Assembly (NCBI GenBank): GCA_010094025.1 | Contig: ML991806.1 | Coordinates: 62,001 to 126,000 of the forward strand | Length of the DNA: 64,000 bases | Direction: 5' to 3' | DNA from: Viridothelium virens | Taxonomy: Eukaryota; Ascomycota; Dothideomycetes; Trypetheliales; Trypetheliaceae | In this document: positions 45,977-56,910 of the stretch, in pieces | Layout of the letters: every line of letters starts with the position of its first letter | How positions within the stretch are numbered: position 1 is the first letter of the stretch | Notes under the pieces: generated by a model | Told to the model about the DNA's origin: nothing | What the model saw: the letters and a program-made list of their open reading frames with translations, nothing else | Databases searched by the model: none | Translations under genes and position numbers: made by a program

Positions 45977-47212
45977 TTAATCTTTTCTTAGAGGCTCCAA
46001 GTCCAATCCGCAGATGCTCATTCTCCCAAGGCGAAAACCGTCGTATACCCTCGACCAGATTGCTTCCGCGTCTGCAACTCTTGGTCGTGCAGCAACTCGT
46101 TCAGGGTAAGGTACATCATACTGTGGACCTGCGAGCTCCGAATCCACAACGCGGATATATGCCGTTCCGTCTAGGAATTCCGTTGCATTAAACTCTTCCG
46201 ATGCGGCCCTTAAATCCGATGTATGTGGTAAGGAATCCGCTTGTGCAAGTATATGAGAATCTTGGGCGTATGGAAAGGAATTTTGAAGAAGATCGATGTC
46301 GGTCTCTGGGTGTTTCGCATTTCGTTTTGAAAGCTGACGATATTGTGACGCAGAGGGAGTAACCAGCAGCATCTCCGACGATCTGTTATTCGGCGAGTCT
46401 CTCGACTGTAAGCTCATCAATGGAGCTTGTGGCGAGAAGGCGAGAACCGAAGCCATGACGGTGGCGTCGAATATGTGACCTGGAGGCTCGAGGTACATGA
46501 TCCGTTCATACTCCGTCAACGAGAAAAGACTTGCAAGCGAGTATGACTCTCGACTTGAATCTGTCACATTCCGTCAGCAAAAGAGCTACTGAAGTTTCTG
46601 GTGCTCGCCATATACCATCCGCTCCGTCCACGAATGTAACCATCGGCCTCAATACAACCTGATATCTCCTTGCCGCAGCTCTCATCAGTCTCTTACTGCT
46701 CATTAAATACGGATCAAGGATTTCTCCTCTTCCATCCACTGCCCAAGATTTTGGAAACATCAAGACTTTTGTCGCTGGACTCTTCTGCGCATGCAATTCC
46801 GCAAATAGCATGATAGCACTGCACACCTCGTCATGATCTTTGACTAATTGTACATGTGCAAGCTTCTTCCAATCAATTGGTTTTGCCTCTGGCGATCCGG
46901 ACTTGTATAGCTTGAGTGCTCTTTGACCAGCTGAGCCTAATGCGCTACCGAAAGCTCGGGACGGTTGTAGAGGTTCGATAAGGACTTCTTGAGGGGAAGA
47001 AGAAGGAGGCGGCGCAGGAGTTCGAGGCTTGATAGCTTCTTGGATGCTTGAGACTGTCCGCTGCTGTATTACGTAGCCTGAGAAAAATAGCGCCAAGGTG
47101 AAGATGAATACTACTGAAAGTCAGCATATTGGTCCGGTCGGCAACCGTTGGGAAAAGTCTCACCCACGCCAGACGATGCAAACATAGACACTTGAGCACT
47201 GGTGAGCAGCAT
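45977..47212 (-). CDS. GT8-like type II membrane protein (glycogenin-like fold, no DxD)
   Basis: Three exons: 47212-47164, 47113-46616 and 46560-45977, giving 376 residues. The N-terminus has one membrane anchor (about 16-33, VVVFIFTLALFFSGY) split by the first intron, as in Golgi type II glycosyltransferases. The catalytic-like part holds WKKLAHVQLVKDHDEVCSAI, SPATKVLMFPKSWA, RRYQVVLRPMV and SYSLASLFSLTEYERIMYLE, the layout of fungal GT8-like (glycogenin/GNT1-related) proteins. The expected metal-binding DxD after the beta strand is replaced by LEPPGHIFD, so metal-dependent transfer is doubtful. The third exon was joined by an intron with a good branch site (GCTGAC) and TGACAG acceptor. Head to head with PRP38 across 328 bp. 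Confidence 0.75.
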
Positions 47213-47540
47213 CTTTGCAATCCCTGTATGCCAGCAGTCATCAGGATTGAAGATGGGGTAACGTCGACTCGTTTAATGAGTGGTCGCGTAAACCGGTGAC
47301 GTCGCGTTGTATACTAACTTGTCGCTGCAGCAACATCCTTATCGATAAAACTTTTTTGCGACTTCATCAGGCATCATCCATCCTCATCACAAATGTGAAG
47401 CTTGAGAACGCAAGCAAAATCGACTGCGGCTTGTGGTCTAAAAACCCTTCCGTCTATCTCTCCGAACTCTTGCGCCGTCCAACGGCGTTCCTCTTCGCAT
47501 CCCCTTGCCCTCTATTCCCGCCTACACTCCTCCATCCACC
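47213..47540. other. Shared promoter region GT8-like / PRP38
   Basis: 328 bp between two divergent starts. The PRP38-proximal half is pyrimidine-rich (CTCT/CCTC runs), as in many fungal leaders. No other signal is assigned. Confidence 0.5.
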
Positions 47541-48395
47541 ATGGCCGCCCACCAAGCCGATGCTAAACGTATGCTCGATGATCGCGGCTATACTGGCACC
47601 CTAATCCGCGGTCAGAATCCAGCCCTACTCTTCGAAAAGGCCGTACGCGACCGCATTACCGAGTCTTACTACTGGAAAGAGCAATGCTTCGGACTCAACG
47701 CCGCAACCCTTTGCGACCGCGCAGTCGAGCTCACCTTCATTGGCGGAACCTATGGAGTTGCGCAGAAGCCAACGCCATTTTTGTGTTTGGCGTTTAAGAT
47801 GCTGCAGCTGACTCCGGACAAGGAGGTGGTGGAGGCATACTTAAATTGGGGGAGCGAAGTGTTTGATAGAAAGGCAGAAGATGATGCCGAGGGAGATGGG
47901 CTGGAGCAGCTGGACGGTGGAGAAGTGGATCATGCGAGAAGGCAGAAGACGATTCGAGCGGAGTTCAAGTATTTAAGGGCTTTGGCAGCGTTCTACATAC
48001 GGTTAACGTGGGAGCCAGTGGACATTTTCAAGACGTTGGAGCCTTTGCTCGAGGATCGGAGTAGACTCAGACAGAGAAAGAGGGACGGTGTGGACCTGAC
48101 TTTTATGGACGAGTTCATTGATCGTCTACTGACGCGGGACCGAGTTTGCGCAACGACTTTGTGGAAATTGCCTGATAGAGGAATGCTACAAGACCTTGAT
48201 ATGCTTGAAGAGTACGTGAGTCCATTGGGCGAAGAACTAGAAGAGTTGGACAGAGACGAGGAGGGCGAAGGTGGCGACAGCGATGTGGAGGAAGTACAGA
48301 ATGGGAGATCATCTAGTGACGACGGAGAACTTGCCAATGGAAATGGCCACGCCAGCGACAGTTCCGAAAGCAGCCACTCCGACGGTAGCGGTTGA
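47541..48395 (+). CDS. PRP38: Pre-mRNA-splicing factor PRP38
   Basis: Component of the U4/U6.U5 tri-snRNP / complex B, needed for spliceosome activation in the nucleus. A single exon of 284 residues starts at MAAHQADAKRML. The PRP38 domain (about 10-205) is well kept: IRGQNPALLFEKAVRDRI, SYYWKEQCFGLNAATLCDRA, PTPFLCLAFKMLQLTPDKEV, FKYLRALAAFYIRLTW, FMDEFIDRLLTRDRVCATTL and LPDRGMLQDLDMLEEY. The tail is acidic and Ser-rich (EELDRDEEGEGGDSDVEE...), where metazoan proteins have RS repeats. No intron, although the product serves splicing. Yeast Prp38 is 242 residues, so the length fits. Confidence 0.94.
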   Translation: MAAHQADAKRMLDDRGYTGTLIRGQNPALLFEKAVRDRITESYYWKEQCFGLNAATLCDRAVELTFIGGTYGVAQKPTPFLCLAFKMLQLTPDKEVVEAYLNWGSEVFDRKAEDDAEGDGLEQLDGGEVDHARRQKTIRAEFKYLRALAAFYIRLTWEPVDIFKTLEPLLEDRSRLRQRKRDGVDLTFMDEFIDRLLTRDRVCATTLWKLPDRGMLQDLDMLEEYVSPLGEELEELDRDEEGEGGDSDVEEVQNGRSSSDDGELANGNGHASDSSESSHSDGSG

Positions 48396-49576
48396 ATCTC
48401 AGCCTCTCCCGTCTACTGCTCCTTACATCGCGATGCCAGTTGCTGTCAGTCAGGGAGCACTCGCCGGCCTACTTGAGCATCTCCTTCCATCCATTCCCGG
48501 TCCTCACGCGTCTTTACACGCGTCTTCGTCGACATTGTGGAGAAGTCTGTTGTTCGCACCATTACTCCATTGCCGACAAGTCGGTTAGCAATCAGGTAAG
48601 GGCGGTGACTGGATAGCAGAACCCCTCTCCATTCCTGAGAGGATGAGTTTGACGATGGTCACAGTGGACTCAAAGACATTGTGGATGTGATACCAACATG
48701 CCTGGCGCTCGCTTTGGAAGCTTGCGTAACTTCGACAACTGGTTTGTGAGGTTGAGGAAGTGAAAGAATCTGGTGGCCTATGGCGTCCAATACTTGCCTG
48801 GAGAAAATTTCAAAGACTCCAAATACTGCAATCCTCGTGTTTGGCAGTGTAATCATCCAGGCGAGCTTTCATCACTTCGCTTTTTGAAGCAATGAGGTGC
48901 GCACATGCACCAATCGGTTCGCATTCGAAGAGAAGGATATGGCAATGGTGAGCATAGGCATCATCGCCGTGAGAATTTCATGCCACAAGTGTACGAAGAA
49001 CACAAGTATCTCTAAGCTTGTCGGTCATAAAGACATACTACTAATAGATTGACCGAACCCCTGGTCTCGCAGCTCACCAATATTGGGCACGCCGATGAAA
49101 ATGGCCACGCCGACGAGTAGTGCGTACGTACTTTATTAACAATATACGTAATCATAGATTCTACAGTAGCTAATGCTTTACGCCGAGACCAATAATGCCA
49201 TTTATGGCTTAACTAAATCTATCCACTGTCGGACCTTCTTTGACTATGGTTGAGTTAGCAGACTACAGAAACTCATTTGCCCGCAATTGATAGCAGAATT
49301 AATTCAAGAGAACTGAGATCACGATGCTTCTGTCTTTTGATCGGCTTCTTGGTTAAACTTCCACTTAGGTTCATACTAGGTAAGGTTGGAATGACTTCAA
49401 GTTAGTTCAAGTCCTTGACAGGGGACTTCACCGCCTTCAAATTTCTGCCATAGTGACCTCGGAAGCTCAACTTCTTGCTTCTACTCTATTTCTCAGCGGC
49501 AATGACAAGCCTCTCGCTTCACAAGAGAGCGATCCATTAGCCAGCATGGCAGCAGATTCCCTTCTCTATAAGCGCA
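48396..49576. other. Intergenic stretch PRP38 / MTG1
   Basis: About 1.2 kb. A minus-strand 65-codon frame from an ATG at 48856 and a plus-strand frame at 49453 match nothing I know. Sequence around 49100 (AAATGGCCACGCC) repeats a short piece of the PRP38 tail, probably by chance or minor duplication. Confidence 0.4.
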
Positions 49577-50669
49577 ATGGCAGCATTCGTGCCGCGAGCA
49601 ACGTTTCCCACGCTGGACTCGTTGCCGCGGTCCTACTTTCTTGGTCACCACCGTGCTGGACTCAACCGGATGAAGCTTATGTTATCCCAGATTGATCTTA
49701 TATTGGAATGTCGAGACTATAGGGTACCCTTGACGTCCCGCAATCCAATGTTTGAGGAAAGCCTAGGTGGAAAGCAGCGGGTCATAGTGTATACGAAGCG
49801 GGATCTAGGACAACAGAAAACGAGGGCGGATAGTCAGGTGCGTAGACTGTATTGTCATTGTACTAGGGTTTATTCTGGCTAATAGTCGAATCGCAAATTA
49901 GCGAGAGCAAATCATTCGTATCTGGCATCATCCGTCTCCCGTTCTCTTCTCCTCAGATAAGTCGTATGGCGACGTAAGGACCATCCTCAGATTTGCCAAA
50001 AAACATGCCTTTTCCGCCGAGTCCTTCACTGGCTCCCGCATGATGGTTATCGGTATGCCAAACGTCGGGAAATCTACCCTGTTAAATGCACTTCGTAGAG
50101 AAGGCGTTGGCAAAGGCAAAGCAGCGCAAACAGGTGCCCAGCCAGGAATTACACGCAGCATTTCAAGTGGCGTCAAGATAGTGGAGGGTAATCAACATAC
50201 TGAAGGAGTATACCTCATTGATACACCTGGAGTCTTTGTGCCATATGTTCCCGATGCGGAAGCAATGCTAAAACTGGCGCTATGTGGTAGCGTGAAGGAT
50301 ACAGTCATTGCGCCAACCACACTTGCGGATTATCTTCTCTTCCGTATAAATCAAGTTTCTCCCCAGCTTTACGAAGAGTACCACCAGCCGACAAACGAGG
50401 TTATGGCGCTTCTCGAGGCCATTGCGCACAAGACAGGTCGACTACAAAAAGGAGGGTTACCAGATACGGAAGCTTCTGCGTTATGGATGATTCAGAGATG
50501 GCGTACGGGGCACCTGGGCAACTTCGTGCTGGACAATGTTTCTGAGAATGCGCTAGACAGGAAAATTGCAGAGGAGCAGCAGCTCTCGCCCAGTACTGCA
50601 CAGGCCAAAAAAATAATGAAAGAGGAGAGAAAGTTGAGGCAGGCCTTAAAGAATAGACGACCAAGATGA
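49577..50669 (+). CDS. MTG1: Mitochondrial ribosome-associated GTPase
   Basis: Circularly permuted GTPase of the YlqF/RbgA family that helps late assembly of the mitochondrial large ribosomal subunit on the inner membrane. Exons 49577-49837 and 49902-50669 (64-nt intron, phase 0) give 342 residues. G motifs appear in permuted order: G4 TKRD at 73-76, then G1 GMPNVGKS at 138-145, a G2-like Thr in PGITRS (about 168-173) and G3 DTPG at 194-197. The N-terminal QIDLILECRDYRVPLTSRNP is diagnostic. The C-terminus is basic (KKIMKEERKLRQALKNRR). The start was chosen as the ATG giving MAAFVPRATFPTLDSLPRSY, which fits a short mitochondrial presequence. Confidence 0.93.
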
Positions 50670-51105
50670 GAAGATGAACACACAGTTCGGTGAAAATTCG
50701 CAAAGTGAAGTCACAACGATGACTTAGGCTTCGAATCTACGGAGCAAACTCGGTGAAGCATTGAAAACCCAACTCCAGATAACTTAATTAGATTATTTCT
50801 ATGCTTTCGTAAAGATATCCACTCATAACTAGAACACGTGATGAGCGCTTGCATGTAGTCATATAGGTATGTACGCGTACATGTATGTACGAACATTATG
50901 TATTGTTAATGTAACACATGGTGATGTACTCCGTAGAGTTCAATGCTACTCCGGCATCGGAAGAGCCAAGCCAATTTCTCCTTCAACCCTGTCACGCCAT
51001 GTTAAAAGGCGTGATACTCATCCAATCATGTGTCGATTGGCCTGAGAAATCCCACGGAAGCCAGGGCGACCATCCGCGCTGGTGGGTAAAGGGATGTCAT
51101 TGATC

Positions 51106-51114
51106 ATCAGATAA
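51106..51114 (+). promoter_or_regulatory. Iron-GATA (SreA-type) motif ATCAGATAA
   Basis: Exact match to ATCWGATAA, the extended GATA site bound by SreA/Urbs1-type iron repressors, about 390 bp before the siderophore transporter ATG. Confidence 0.6.
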
Positions 51115-51373
51115 CGGGAAGATAACCATTGTTGGATATGATGCGGTGAGGCCAGCCTCGTTCTGGAAGCTCTTCTCCCCTTCAAAGCAAGTAAGCAGCT
51201 CTCTGGAAAAGCAATCACATCTCGCCGTTCGACATTGCCGCCCAGGGATGAAGGTTATGACGATGACGATGAGACGCATCCTCCGATGCCGGACACCCGC
51301 CCTGATTCGCCAGCCCCAAGACGCGAAGATTTCTCTCGGGACAAAGTCGCACTCAAGGCAAAATCTAATCTGC

Positions 51374-51384
51374 TTATCTGATAA
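51374..51384 (+). promoter_or_regulatory. Palindromic iron-GATA motif TTATCTGATAA
   Basis: Contains ATCTGATAA (51376-51384) and reads TTATC-T-GATAA, so a GATA core is present on both strands. It lies about 120 bp before the ATG, the usual place for iron-repressor control of siderophore genes. Confidence 0.7.
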
Positions 51385-51501
51385 GATCCTTCGTCTTCCA
51401 TCTTTTGCTGCTCCACCCTCTCAATGCTCTTCGAGCAGACTTTCCTGCGCATTTGTATGCAGAAATCACTCGAGACGCGGAATCAGCTCAATTACAACAC
51501 C

Positions 51502-53631
51502 ATGTCCTCCTCGCAGGACCCTCCTGGAGCTGAGGAGGTGGCTACACCGGGCTATCTCTCCCCGGTGAAGACCAATGGCAAAGTTCCGGACGAAGATGTA
51601 CGATCCGAAAATTCAGAGAGCTCGAACGAGACGCAAGCTGGTGTCAAGAGAATAGAAGCCATCAGCTCGACATGGACGACTGCATCGTTAACCTTTGCTT
51701 ATTTAGGGTATGTTTTGTTACTATTGACATGCTTCTATTCGAGATCCCCTTAAGACCCTGAGAATGTGACACGATATAATATAGACTTTATCTGATGGCC
51801 TTTACAACATCCCTCGAGCAACAGACGACAACTAATCTTACTGTCTATGCGACGAGCGCTTTCAGCGAGCACTCCCTGGTCGCCACGGTGGCTGTTGTTC
51901 AGAGTGTAATTCAAGGTCAGTGATTCCTCGTTTCTTCCGATATAAAATCTAATTTCACTCAAGCTGTCATCAAACCTGTTATGGCCAAGATTGCCGACGT
52001 CTTTGGACGATACGAAGCTTTCTCCATATCTGTCTTCGTCTATGTGATCGGTTACATTCAGCAAGCCGCCTCGAACAACGTCAAAACCTTTGCTGCCGCC
52101 CAAATCTTTTATTCCGCCGGTTGGACTGGTCTGCAGATTCTCCAACAGATCTTTATTGCTGACACGAGCGACCTGCTCAATCGTGCGCTATTCGCAACCA
52201 TCCCTGACATCCCTTTCCTCGCCACGGTATGGGCTGGACCACCAATCGCCGAGAGCCTCATCAAACATGCCAGCTGGAGATGGGGCTATGGTATTTGGGC
52301 CATTGTGCTCCCAGTCGCTTTCTTGCCTTTGGCATTGACGCTGTTTCTGAATCAGCGCAAGGCAGCAAAGCTCTATCCGTTACCAAAGAGAGTCTTGACT
52401 CGTCAAAGTGCTTTTGCATCGCTCAAGAACCTGTGGTTTGATCTTGACTTTTTTGGCGTTGTGTTGCTGTCAGCCGCCATCTGCTTAATTCTTCTCCCAT
52501 TGACCCTTGCCTCTCTTGCCAAAGGTGGCTGGAAGAATGCTAGCATGATCGCCATGATTGTCATTGGAGGCATTTTCCTCGTCTGCTTCCCGTTCTGGGA
52601 ACGTAGCAAGAGACTCGCTCCTCACGCCTTGTTCCCACCGGATGTCTTCAGAAATCGCACCGTTCTTGCTGGATATTCTATTGCCTTCTTCTACTTCAGT
52701 TAGTCTCGTTCGCCCTCCTCTCATCCCCCAAATACTAATCAACCAATCACAGTGGCCTTCTACCTCTCCGTCTACCCTTACTTCTACTCCTACCTGCTAA
52801 TCGTCCAAAATCAATCCATCACCGCAGCAGGGCACATCACGCAAACCTTCACCTTCACCTCCACCGTCACTTCCATCATAGTCTCCATCCTCATCAAGTA
52901 CACCCGCCACTACAAATACTTCATCACCCTCGGCTCCGCAATCTACCTCATGGGCATCGGCCTGATGATCCGCTACCGCACACAAGGCGTCTCCACCGGC
53001 GTCCTCGTCGGCTGCCAAATCGCTGTCGGCATCGGCGGCGGCATGCTCAACGTGCCCGCCCAGCTGGGCGTGCAAGCCTCCGTCTCGCACCAGCGCGTCG
53101 CCGCCGCCACCGCCGTCTTCCTCACCATCCTCGAGATCGGCGGCGCGGTCGGCACCGCCATCTCTGGCGCTATCTGGACCGCGAACGTGCCAAAAAAGCT
53201 CGCGGCGTACCTGCCGGACGAGACGAAGGGACAGGCGGCTGCCATCTTTGGGAGTGTTGAGGTTGCGAGTGGAATGTATCCTGTGGGGAGTCCGACGAGG
53301 GCGGCGATTGATCGTGCGTATCAGGAGACGATGACGACGATTTTGATTGTGGCGGTTTGTGTGTGTGCGCCGTTGATTCCGTTGAGTTTGGTGATGAAAG
53401 ATTATAAATTGGATGAGGTAAGTCATTTAGCGTGTTGAATCAGAATTGTTTTACTGACGATGGTATTAGTTGGATCAGCGCGTCAAGGGTAAGGTCATCG
53501 GAGGTACAAGGAACACGAGTGGTCTGGACCAGGAAGGATCTTCACCTGATGGGGAGGTGCAGCCTCCATCAAAGAAGCGATTTTTGGACCGGATATTGGG
53601 TCATCGGCGACAGAATGCGGCAGATCCATAA
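51502..53631 (+). CDS. MFS siderophore-iron transporter (MirB/Str type)
   Basis: Proton-coupled importer of ferric siderophores in the plasma membrane, of the fungal 14-segment siderophore family within the MFS. Exons 51502-51707, 51785-51915, 51964-52698, 52753-53417 and 53470-53631 give 632 residues. After a polar cytosolic N-terminus come the family marks AYLGLYLMAFTTSLEQQTT (TM1, joined across intron 1), KPVMAKIADVFGRYEAF (MFS signature loop), FIADTSDLLNRALFATIPDI, ASWRWGYGIWAIVLPV, and a late GGGMLNVPAQLGVQASVSHQ. The C-terminal tail is basic and polar. The frame is open to an ATG at 51424, which would add 26 residues; I prefer 51502 (MSSSQDPPG). The third-position GC bias of exon 4 is clearly higher than that of exon 3. 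Which siderophore it carries cannot be read here. Iron-GATA sites lie upstream. Confidence 0.92.
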
Positions 53632-54636
53632 TCGGAAGATGATGGTGGTGCTTGGCCGAGATTTTTAGTCTGGGTTAATTTATAACCAAAAAAAGCAAAG
53701 CCGACGAAAGATGTTGAATTATTCTTCGCTGAAGCTCATCATGCTGCACTCTTGAGAAGTATGCCATGTTCTGGACGATCTGGACTCAAATCCCCCACTA
53801 TATACAGCTATGTATATGTTGCCGCAATCTACATCATATCATGATGTCGTCATGGAAGCTAATTGATCCTCCTCCAGCTCAATAACAGGCGAATAATCTA
53901 CGGCTCCGACTTTGGTGTCGCCGGCTATCTTGTTGGCTTTTCAACGAAAACGTCTTGTGACTGCTGAATCTTCGATGCAAGTTAGCCTGAGCTCTCACTT
54001 GGGCTTGGCTTAGATTCTCAGGCAAGAATGGTATTAGTACTTAGTGATTTATTTCAATAGCCAGGGAATTAGTTGTGAATAGTTCACCACATTGTTTTTC
54101 CAGGGTCTGCCTCAGTTTTCCATATAAGCGGAACACTGATACTTTTGGCTCCCTGACAACGATCACATATGAATTGACACAGGCTGTGTGATATCTCTGA
54201 GGAAGTATCAGCTTTTAGCAGGCATGACCTGGAGAGTTGCAGGAGTCAGCCCACTCTACAGAATCAGTAATTTTTTCCGGTGCTAGAATGCAGTCGGAGT
54301 ACAACCAAGATTCGTCGGGAGCCCCGATGCCACTATGGAAGCCCCTGAGGCACTACCGACGTACGCATTTGGCAGCCCTGCAGAAGAGGCTTTATGACTT
54401 TGCCTGCTATTTAAACGTCCACATTAGTGTCAGTGTGAAATGCTCCAATATTCCGATCTTTTCCTATTCTGCATTACCTTTCCAAATACGTGGGTCTCAG
54501 TGCTGATCCAACACAGACGACGAGAAATAAAATCAGCGCGGCCTGGCTCGATTGGTTCCCAAAGCTTCACACAGCTACTTTAACCTCAAAGAATCGAATA
54601 GTGTTATACCTTTTTTTTAACCTCCATTTAGACATC
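53632..54636. other. AT-rich intergenic stretch
   Basis: About 1 kb with no supported gene; short frames lack motifs. It marks the left side of the decayed island. Confidence 0.5.
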
Positions 54637-55635
54637 ATGACTAACGATATCCCATATCCAGAAGGTTCGGAGAATTTTTGGAAAATGGCTGCGGACGATT
54701 CGGCTTTCTGGGATACTTATATATCGACACGACCCAATTACAGTGAGGCATTTTACAATCTCATTTACGCTCGACGTACCAAGCACTCTAATTCCCGGGC
54801 TGTCGCCCACGATATTGGCTATGGCGGTGGGCAAGTTGTTGCAGAGCTAGCGTCACGGTTCACTCACGCCATCGCCTCAGATAATAATGATATCCATCTC
54901 CCCTTCGCCCGCAGGAGGCTCGCTTCTCTTCCTGCATCCAGTATATCATTTACGTATACAAAGGGCGAAGACCTGACGGCGCATTACCCACCCCAGTCCG
55001 CCAACATGATTACTGCTGCCAAGGCAATGGTACCCATGGATGAAAACGTTGGATCAAAGACAATTGCACTGGTTCTAAAGTCTGACGGCACACTAGCATT
55101 CTGGTTCTATGGACGGCCGACCTTTTTGGAGCCAGAGTACTATCACGCCTGTCAGCCTATTCTTAGTGAAATTGTGACTCATAACTGGTCCAAAGTAATT
55201 TAGGGTAGCCTGTCGGTACGACAGTGAGGTTTTAAGCGTGCCGCAGAAGGTATGGCGAGCTGGCTTGACTATCTGGCGTTTAATCCCACGGACTGGGACG
55301 ATCTCCAGCGCTTTAAGAAGAATACTTACGCAACACTACCTTTCTCCGGTCGTGAGGCTTGTAGGTTTGATAATAAGGCGGTGTCAAATAGGACCAATGA
55401 GGAGCGAGTAACTATACACGAGGATCCGGAGTTCTGGAAGGTCAGCTGGAATGCGATAGAATTGAAAAAGTACATGAGCATACTCTTCCCGGGGTTCAAG
55501 GATGCGGCAGGCGACGGGCCCGGGGAGACCGAGATCGGCAGGCTCTTCAATGAATTAACTTTACAGATGGGCTCAGAAAGGGCTGTAAGACAATTTATTT
55601 GGCCTGCTATGCTTGTGTTAGCGACTTGCAAATAG
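54637..55635 (+). pseudogene. SAM-dependent methyltransferase, interrupted by two stops
   Basis: Resembles fungal class I methyltransferases of the trans-aconitate/UbiE-like group: FWDTYISTRPNYSEAFYNLI, motif I VAHDIGYGGGQVVAEL, LKSDGTLAFWFYGRPTF, EPEYYHACQPILSEI, then after the break GFKRAAEGMASWLDYLAF and the tail. The same frame runs from ATG 54637 to a stop at 55633-55635 but has TAG at 55201 and TGA at 55225. I tried to excise the stops as an intron: GT at 55195 gives only about 30 nt and leaves the TGA or breaks the frame. Motif I also departs from the usual D-x-G-x-G-x-G (GYGGG). Both stops could come from C-to-T changes (CAG to TAG, CGA to TGA), as RIP or deamination would give. Otherwise the frame is clean, so inactivation looks recent. 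Confidence 0.7.
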
Positions 55636-56181
55636 CCCCTACGTGTTCAATCTATTTCAGTAGACACGTTGGCAGAACGCCCTTCCACACTAAGCAAAAC
55701 GAAGAATGGGCCCATGTACAGAAGTCATGCTACTGATCGTCATTTCACTTCGATATCATTTCTTTTGTATGTTGAGGATTGGAATAGAGTATCAGATCTG
55801 CCGTTTGGAGGAAGTCCTTCTCGGATGGGATCGATTCTGCACCTATCGAGTAATAGTACGTACTGATCTCCTTATTTGATATTTTCTAATTAGGATAAAG
55901 CCCCTGCTTATATTATGAAGCCCCTGTTTATAGTATGAAGGCTCTGATTAGGATGAAGGCCTGGAGTGGAGACTATCAAACAATGGTCCAAAGGAGTAAG
56001 AGCTGGCTCTTTCCGTCTTTATCTCCTCCCCATCGCCACAGCAGCCCTATAAAAGAGCTCCCAACCCTTGGGTAAGTTCGATGTTGTGACCTACACGCTC
56101 GCGAGAATTTTGGCAACGTCCAGTTACTCTGAAGTCTTGCCCTCGACCTCTTAGATTCTCTAAGACTTTTGTGGGGCCGCC
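55636..56181. other. Intergenic stretch with short tandem repeat
   Basis: No gene. A short plus-strand frame at 55669-55866 has no known motif and no ATG start. It contains the 20-bp tandem repeat listed next. Confidence 0.5.
55895..55954. repeat. Three imperfect 20-bp tandem copies
   Basis: Units 55895-55914, 55915-55934 and 55935-55954 follow the pattern ATGAAGCCCCTGTTTATAGT with 3-7 differences each; the third is the most diverged. Confidence 0.75.
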
Positions 56182-56910
56182 ATGACCGAGCCAAATTTAT
56201 CCCAAACTATGGCGTCTTTGTCATTCCTTGCAAAGGAGAGGTTGACCAAGGTGTCTACTATGTTTGTGATGCATTACACTTTGAGCCTGAGTACACAATA
56301 TACTAATATTATTCACAGCTTTAATCAATTACCGCTCCATACCACCCAACTACCTAGTCAAGCGCGCGATGCGGTAGCCGCAATAATAGCAAAGTACCAT
56401 CTGGAGGACGAATTTGCTATAGCTGCTCTCCATCGACATCGCTTGCTTCCTGAGGAACATATTATGGTCAGCGATTATGATCCAGATAATCACAAGCAGT
56501 TCTACACAAGGCCAACAAGTCTTGCGGGCCTTAATGAGAGTGAACTTACCCCAATTAAGTTTGCTCTAGCCGATGATGATATCTGGATTCCAGTTGACTG
56601 TCAGCGCGCAGTCTCTACTAGTCTACAAGAACCGCCTTTACAATTCTGGTGCGATCTTCAAGAGTGCATCGGGTCCTGGGGTGTACAGAAGACCTTAGGG
56701 ATTCAAAGGAATAATGGCAAATATGTGGAGTACCAAGAGAAGGAAGGAGAGTTATCTGTCGAAGTTGATTACGAGCCTGACGAGTATTTCGAGCCAACCG
56801 CTTGGGCTGTACAGTCAATCATGGGTGGAAGTTTCATTTACACGGAGATAGCGCACTGCCCAAAGCGAGATCCGAATGACCCCAAAACTCATGTCGGCTC
56901 TGTTCCTTGA
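56182..56910 (+). CDS. Orphan protein of unknown function
   Basis: An ATG-started frame of 242 codons that I do not recognise. The centre (about 75-210) is globular in make-up and acidic: AIIAKYHLEDEFAIAALHRH, VSDYDPDNHKQFYTRP, FALADDDIWIPVDCQRAV, and Cys/Trp-containing LQFWCDLQECIGSW. The stretch 56253-56318 has an excellent branch site (TATACTAATATT) and CACAG acceptor, and is 66 nt with no stop, so it may be an intron; removing it gives 220 residues and drops a stretch rich in Thr, Ser and Tyr. It sits in the decayed island between a pseudogene and a MITE. It may be a lineage-restricted gene; no signal peptide or membrane segment is evident. Confidence 0.55.
   Translation: MTEPNLSQTMASLSFLAKERLTKVSTMFVMHYTLSLSTQYTNIIHSFNQLPLHTTQLPSQARDAVAAIIAKYHLEDEFAIAALHRHRLLPEEHIMVSDYDPDNHKQFYTRPTSLAGLNESELTPIKFALADDDIWIPVDCQRAVSTSLQEPPLQFWCDLQECIGSWGVQKTLGIQRNNGKYVEYQEKEGELSVEVDYEPDEYFEPTAWAVQSIMGGSFIYTEIAHCPKRDPNDPKTHVGSVP

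Larger units (their letters stand above)
50670..51501. other. Promoter and leader of the siderophore transporter
   Basis: 832 bp without a supported gene. It holds two exact iron-GATA sites (listed separately). A plus-strand frame (51146-51568) starts with GTG only and is judged a leader artefact. Confidence 0.5.

Noticed and set aside
55195-55228. Attempt to treat the two stops of the methyltransferase as an intron
   Set aside because: The only GT/AG pairs give 30-34 nt, below known fungal intron sizes, and either leave the TGA or shift the frame.
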